A DNA stretch of 64,000 nucleotides from Turritopsis dohrnii. Lineage: Eukaryota; Cnidaria; Hydrozoa; Anthoathecata; Oceaniidae. Numbering within the stretch: the stretch's first letter is position 1; each line of letters opens with the position of its first letter. Positions 58,601-64,000 of this stretch are shown piece by piece. Where the stretch lies: positions 434,001 to 498,000 of the forward strand of contig BQMF02000121.1 in assembly GCA_027922465.2 (NCBI GenBank), given 5' to 3'. Below the pieces are notes generated by a model, which saw only the letters and a program-made list of their open reading frames with translations, was not told where the DNA came from and ran no database searches. The translations under genes were made by a program, and so were the position numbers.

Positions 58601-61600
58601 CATCTAAATCTGATGTCCTCCTCAGAGTTGGAAATGTCGGAATAGGATTTGACAGTCCAAGCAGTCTCTGTTTGCATATTATTCATCAGATTAGAATTGA
58701 TGAAAAGAGAAAAACTACCTCAAGTAGATCGAGTAACAAGAACGCTCCTTCCTTCTCCAGAAAAACCATCTCATTCACATGGCAAGTGATAACGCACACC
58801 CTACAGTAAGTGGAAACTTTAAAAGAATATTGAACGAAAACCTGTGCAGTAGAATTTGAAAGCATTCCCTGAGACAGTGGTGAAAGACATTCTATTGATT
58901 CATCCTTAATAAGCACACATAACATCGTATGTTTGTAAGTTATAGGTAGGTAAAAGACTCTCAAGATGGACCAACATTGATAAGAAAGCATAACAGATGG
59001 AATAGAATAGATAGAATCACGAAACTGAACTGTTCTCACTACAGCTAGTATAGCTGTCGGAATGTGAAGTCTCCGTACCATATGCAATAAGTGGCAGATA
59101 AAACAAGTTTGGTGTTATCAAGTGGTCCTTTCTTTATGTTGACGTAACCATCCAGGTATCGGATCAACATTCTAACACCAACATCTCCAAACAGCTCCTA
59201 GAATAAAAACATGCACACAAATTGATTGAACAAGCAATAACAAAAGTGATCTCTTTCAAACTGACAAAACTACAATATTTTTTGTGAATGTTTATCTAAA
59301 GGATGCAAAGGACAATGTACGAACACATTGCAGTATCATAATGATACAAGTTAATATACTTTGCTTGCTTGCCATATGAACATTTTTTGAAGACCTCGAC
59401 CAGCACAGGTCTTTTATGCTCATGTAAAATGTATTATAATGTAGCGTCATAATCATTAGAATACATTGTATGTATGCATGTATGTGTAATTATTGTTAAT
59501 TTCCTTAACAGACCTTTACCACTTTGATAACATTGTCATGATCATTTATAAGAACAACTTTGGTTGGGCAGACAACAGCCACCAGAATCTCTCCAATAAA
59601 ACATTAGAGCTTCAAGTTTTTGAGAGATCAAAATGTTTACCTTTCTGTGATTGTCACCATCACAGAGTGTGGCTAGTATAAACAGCATGTCACACTGTAG
59701 CTCGATATCAACATCATCGTTGCTATCAGGACTTTGACTGCACGACCTCAAGATTCCTGATCAGTAATGAGAAAGAATGAACATTATTTTGATCTTCAAC
59801 GGTAACTTTTGAATCGTAAAAAGACAAGTCATCAATTTCCTGAGGTTGGGAGTATGAAGTAATAAAAGGAAGTGATACTAAGTAAGATCAGTGAATGCAG
59901 ACTTTTAAATAAACCATGATGAAGATGGAAATGTACAGCACTCGTCCCAAAAAATTAAGTATTAAAAGCATATCAAGCGTTCACATGAAACATTCCCCCA
60001 TCCAAAAATTCGAACGATTCTTATAATCACAACACTACCATTTAAGATGAATTTTCATATAAACCTTTCCTTTCTACTTTACATCCCTTCTCAGAATTGT
60101 TATTGATCCTAATGGCATTTCTTTTTTAATTTCTCTGCAAGAATTTTCAAGTCTTCATTTGCAATTAATGATGCAGATAATAAAAACAAATACAAAATTA
60201 AAAAAGAAACATCAACTTATGGCATTATCTGCATTTACTTTTTTAAAACAATAGAAATTTTTGGCGAATTATTGCGACCTTGCCATCATTCAGCTGTAAA
60301 GTGCAAAATGTTATTATGTCAACAGAATGAATTCAAATTGAATTAGGGAGTTTATTTATTTATTTATTTATTTGGTGTTTTAATAAAATAAATGCAGATA
60401 ATGCTACAAATTCATGTTTCTTATTTAATTATAATACTTCATAAATATTTATGTGCAAAGAAAGAACCAATAAGCAAATAAATAAATAAGTAATCTTGAT
60501 ACATAAACATACCAACAAGTTGCATGATGAGACCTTGGTCAACAAAGTCCTGACAAACTTGATCACCTCCCATGGAACACATGCTGCGTATCAACCGAAC
60601 GCAATATCGCATCTGTGCTCTTTTGCTACCACGTCCCCCAGTTCCATGGAAACTGTTACCGTGACCACCAAAATCAGCTACATATTGGAATAATAGGAAA
60701 TTCTTATAGTTTTGTTCAAATAAAGTAAATATGTAAAGGTAGACAAAAATACAGACCAGAACCCACACACCAATCTAATAATGTAAGCAGTCGTGTACCA
60801 CCTTGACAAGCCATATATTCATTGACACAAAGTGGACCTAACACAGCCAAAAGTGATAGAACCTGCAACTGGAGCTCTTCGAATTCAGAAAGTGACCAAA
60901 CTGACTGTGAATCTTGCAGTTGAGTGATTGGTATGATGTACAAAAACAGTCCATGAATGACGTAGTTTTCACGTATGACTTGAACCGACGACTTATCTGC
61001 AGAAAGTACTGACAGGACACTGAATAAAAGTTTCTTGAGTTCAAAATCTTCTGGTGAAGCCTTGATCTTCACGTCTTTCACCAATTCGTGTCGTGACGGA
61101 ACTTCTGGGTACGTTGAATATAGTGCAATCACTTTAGTTATTCCTGCAGAGACAGCAGGAGCTGATGGACATTTGGATGTCAGCAAAAGAATCAAAACAA
61201 GCAGGTCATTTCGTAATTGTTGGTCAGCATGGCTTGAACAGTGGTTGGTATGCACAATAAACGCAGACAACAGAGATCTGGAAAGTATTCATGAAGTAAA
61301 TTGCGTGAAATTTAATCTTATAACGTTATTGAGATTTAATAGATACAAAGCATATCAGGAAATACCTCAAACACGATTCACAGGCCAGTTGTTGTGAAAA
61401 CTAAAAGAAAAAAGATGTTTCAGAATTAGAAATTATGCTATCAACACATGACGATGTGTTTAAGATTATCACTTGCAAATGCATTAATGGACATTGATCC
61501 CATTAGCTGAGCACACAACTTTTCAAACTTTGCAAGATAACCATATCTATAGTGAGACAATCTTGGGTAATTTATGAAATTGATTGAAATACCTCAAAAG

Positions 61601-63705
61601 AATTGCCATGTTCCAGCAAATTCCAAAGAATCTCAACTTCAATGAATATCAGTCTAGACATAAGAAAGATTTTATTGAAATTTGGTTTGTAGTAATTAAT
61701 GTACAATTAAAGTAAATAAGAAAATTAATATTGTTATTTTAGAATTTTGGCAAATCGAACATTTTGCTGATGTTATTAAAGTAATCAGAATGAATTTCAC
61801 ATCTTATATATAATAGCGAGTGTGCATCCCACGTTTATTTTAGAGAGTGACATATTTAGTTTCAATTTGCGATCAAGTTCTTCTTAGTTGCGCGTAAAAC
61901 CACGTAGCGGCGAGAAACACTTTTTTCACGATTATTCTAAAAGCACTTGGCATTTGACGTCAGTTTTTTTATGATCACGGGGGAATCATTGCATTGCATC
62001 CCCAATCGAACATGACGTTTTTGGGGAAATATCTCGAGAACCAATGGGGATAACTGACGTTTTTTACGGTCCGCGATACGGGCGATGCGGTGATGAAAGT
62101 TTTGGGCCTAAATTTTATTTGTTAATGCGGCTATGACGTCATCAAATTCTTTGATCGACGATATCTCTGCAACAGTTGGTTGTAGCGAAACAATTCCATA
62201 CGTTTTTTTGATCAGTCATTTGAGCTCTACAACATGGGTATATACATGTTCTGTTTCCAATTCCCAAATTGAAATTTTCCTCACAGGTTTCGCACATGGG
62301 AAAGGCGAATTTGATACATCCTCTTCGAAGTTAAACTCGGTAAAAATGTTTACCCAGGTTACTAGTTATAAGTATATTGCCGAAAAATCAACCATAACTG
62401 AAGTAAATCATGCATACAGGATTTCGGTAAAAAAATACACTAACGCACATACTTATAATTAGAGACATCTCTGCTAAGACTTTGGCAAATATGTGTTGCT
62501 GCATCTGTTTTAAGAATGTCATCACAATTTAATTCTAAAATAAAAATAAGTTTGATGGAAAAAAACCAATGGTCCACAGATTAAAAACACTTCATAACGC
62601 TGGACGTACCATTAGCAGTAAACTAATACCACAAGAAATAAGTAAAATAAAGTCTTTATAAATAGTGTACTAACCTGACGATGAAAGGATGTTTAAGGAT
62701 TTCAAAAGGGTGTAATAATTTTCAATGTCTGATACTTTGCTAAGACACTGAAAGAAAAAAGTACATTGAGACTGGTTAACAGAAAAAAAGTAAACTCGAC
62801 AAACTGAAAATAAAATGAAATACAAAACTCACTTCTGCAATAGACTTGCATACTCTACTATTTTCTATAGATTTTTTTATGAATTTTGACGAGACAGTTT
62901 GGCATTCTTAAAATAAAAAGCAGATGTTGAAATAAAGATATTGACTTTAACATTGGATATCAGATATTCATGTACAAAAAAGATTGGTTCCAAGATTGCT
63001 TTCATACCAATTGCTCATAGACGTTTCGTAGAGAATTTTTGACTTTATTTTGATAACAGATATTGACAGAACTCCAAGACTTATCGTAAACCAAATGAGC
63101 ATTGTAAATAACATCGTGGAACGATGCTTTGTTTCTTACCATAATTTAATGTACCCTTTGAAGGTTTGGCAATGTATAAGGAAGAAATATTTGTAGCCAA
63201 ACATGTGCATATTTTATCTGTTGATCCTTCGCAAATTTTACCTGCAAAGAAAAATAGTAAAAATCTCTTAATATAATTTGGGAAGCTTTGTCAACACAAG
63301 ACATTTTTGAGAAAAGGACGTTAAACCAGAAAGCATTCTACATTGAAAACAATTTGAGTTTCAAAACCAGAACATGATTGCAAGGCATGAGCTCTTCTAG
63401 ATATTTTATTATTAATCTTTTTATAAAAGGCTATTGGAACAATTCTATACCAATTTCTGTCAGATATCCACTAATCCTCTGTTGATACTCCGTTTCATCT
63501 GAAGTTTTTACTTTCAAAAAGGGTTTCCTAGTGTTAGAGAAGGCTGGAATTATAGTTTCATTTTGATATAATTGTTGGAATAATTATAGTTAGTATATAA
63601 TACCAGATTTTTAACAAAATACAGTTTCACGTTTACCCTAACACAGATAAGATTGAGCAAACCATATCTTCATATTTTCCATCCAAAGCAATATTCTCCT
63701 GGCAC
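52684..63705 (-). CDS. CFAP69: CFAP69, cilia and flagella-associated protein (5' end outside window)
   Basis: 21 exons, 5' to 3': 63705-63637, 63527-63451, 63241-63140, 62906-62833, 62747-62675, 61636-61593, 61400-61366, 61277-60757, 60677-60513, 59756-59641, 59197-59079, 58800-58719, 58494-58429, 57700-57574, 56951-56814, 55627-55551, 55294-55160, 54762-54700, 54543-54457, 52932-52810, 52740-52684. Phases agree throughout; the start of exon 61636 uses a weak acceptor and is least certain. Diagnostic: FGGHGNSFHGTGGRGSKRAQ, EILWNLLEHG, DQQLRNDLL, FLEKEGAFLLLDLLE, PAIVDVSDNLRAKVYGVFSK, FNNLPGLCSSDYITL. The protein is built of armadillo-like helices and ends VPKPRRGFHQSILTVIR. Known role: an axonemal protein needed for sperm-flagellum assembly and olfactory cilia. 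Introns hold five MITE copies and one dispersed repeat. Confidence 0.93.
54581..54690 (-). mobile_element. CCCAGTGGGCAAA-family MITE, copy 5 (CFAP69 intron)
   Basis: The inner pair CTCTGCGATGAAGAGCA / CTCCTTCGCAGTG around TTTCCATAGAAA is clear; the outer termini are eroded. It ends only about 10 bp from the CFAP69 exon at 54700-54762. Confidence 0.7.
55675..55787 (+). mobile_element. CCCAGTGGGCAAA-family MITE, copy 6 (CFAP69 intron)
   Basis: Starts CCAGTGGGTAAATTTGTTG; inner GAGTGCATTTCTATAGAAAT and CATCACAGTG present; right tip eroded. Confidence 0.8.
56660..56766 (+). mobile_element. CCCAGTGGGCAAA-family MITE, copy 7 (CFAP69 intron)
   Basis: Inner CACTGCGAAGGAGTGCAT and CTCTTCGTCGCAGTG arms are intact; the left tip is lost and the right reads GACGATTTCACCC. 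Confidence 0.75.
57811..57912 (-). mobile_element. CCCAGTGGGCAAA-family MITE, copy 8 (CFAP69 intron)
   Basis: Reverse orientation: CCACTGTGATGAAGAGCA to CTCCTTCGCAGTGG, then CAACAAGTTTGCCCAGTGGG at the right tip. Confidence 0.8.
58198..58308 (+). mobile_element. CCCAGTGGGCAAA-family MITE, copy 9 (CFAP69 intron)
   Basis: Left tip CCCAGTGGGCAAATTTGTTG is perfect; the interior is more diverged; right tip GGCCACTGG. Confidence 0.8.
60351..60374 (+). repeat. (TTTA)n microsatellite in CFAP69 intron
   Basis: About five to six TTTA tetranucleotides. Confidence 0.8.
61810..62362 (+). repeat. Solo copy of the dispersed repeat that forms the arms at 39-41 kb
   Basis: Homologous along most of its length to 39019-39550 (reverse complement) and 40826-41302. 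Shared landmarks: GTGTGCATCCCAC near the start, GATCAAGTTCTTCTTA, TTTTTTCACGATTATTCTAA, ATTGCATCCCCAATCGAA, TGACGTTTTTTACGGTC, and an end reading GGTAAAAATGTTTACCCAGG. It lies in a CFAP69 intron. Confidence 0.8.
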
Positions 63706-64000
63706 CTAGTCAATATCTCTTTCAAAATGAATACGTCACGCAAATGCTTTATTTGAAGTTAAGGAAATTAAAAGACCAACTGAAAACATGAAAACACTGC
63801 TGCAAGTTCAAAGATAATGAACTGTTATGAAGGTTGTGAGACCAATATAGTTTTCTAAAGGGAGTATCAACGAGAGAGGCAATCATTTGCTTACCTTTTG
63901 TTTGCTATTTTTCATATTTAGCAGCTTCATATTTCTAGAGCTATTTCTTATTGTCCTGATGAGAGATTATACTGCCAACATACACAGTGTAACTCTTCTA

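Noticed and set aside
61490..61556. Possible CFAP69 exon on the minus strand (YGYLAKFEKLCAQLMGSMSI)
   Set aside because: Its phase does not fit either neighbour, it would need a GC donor, and joining 61593 directly to 61400 gives the expected family sequence in phase 0.
62133..62462. 109-codon open frame at 62133-62462
   Set aside because: It lies in the dispersed arm repeat, and homologous copies at 39 kb and 41 kb do not keep the frame open.
63005..63132. 41-codon open stretch on the minus strand (KASFHDVIYNAHLVYDKSWS) that looks exon-like
   Set aside because: It lies inside the intron whose donor (TATG|GTAAGA, 63139-63140) and acceptor (62907) join in phase without it; no acceptor precedes it.
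1..64000. CRISPR arrays, prokaryotic operons or phage features
   Set aside because: Spliceosomal introns and animal orthologues throughout show nuclear eukaryotic DNA; the tandem repeats present are minisatellites, not spacer arrays.

Overview
This is a eukaryotic window, about 35-37% GC by eye. It carries ordinary animal genes with many short GT-AG introns, set among dense non-autonomous transposons and retroelement relics. The orthologues recognised (BRCA1, CDCA7, PYM/WIBG, SMYD4, PIGQ, a Patched-domain protein, CFAP69) point to an invertebrate metazoan with motile cilia. Seven of eight gene starts have a 3' splice site 1-31 nt before the ATG, and PYM and SMYD4 are only 156 nt apart. This fits a lineage with spliced-leader trans-splicing (tunicates and hydrozoans are examples), but the species cannot be fixed from the sequence alone.

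Layout. 1-10 kb: a PIF/Harbinger relic, an intronless CDCA7-like gene (minus strand), two related hAT-like elements, and two inverted-repeat elements with telomere-like cores. 10.2-24.9 kb: four plus-strand genes in a row. These are BRCA1 (19 coding exons whose phases all join into 1,399 codons), PYM, SMYD4 (intronless) and PIGQ (three exons). A small secreted cysteine-rich gene lies on the opposite strand inside PIGQ intron 1. 25-41.3 kb is a repeat graveyard: a hAT transposase relic, a pogo-like MITE, a coiled-coil gene with one in-frame TAG, two head-to-head retroelements that look restriction-like-endonuclease type, a Penelope fragment between exact 44-bp inverted repeats, a CR1/Jockey-like LINE, and a candidate long-inverted-repeat element. 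42.7-46.5 kb: a four-exon Patched-domain gene. 48.9-51.3 kb: an EF-hand/coiled-coil gene. 52.7 kb to the right edge: CFAP69 on the minus strand (21 exons seen, 5' end outside the window), convergent with the EF-hand gene.

Functionally the genes are mixed. BRCA1 (repair, ubiquitin ligase) and CDCA7 (HELLS-linked chromatin maintenance) act in the nucleus. PYM recycles exon-junction complexes. SMYD4 is a TPR-MYND-SET protein. PIGQ belongs to the first GPI-anchor enzyme. CFAP69 is axonemal and the EF-hand gene may be. A MITE family starting CCCAGTGGGCAAA has nine copies here, eight of them inside introns. Exon joins were worked out by hand from splice consensus, phase and family similarity; no alignment or RNA evidence was available.
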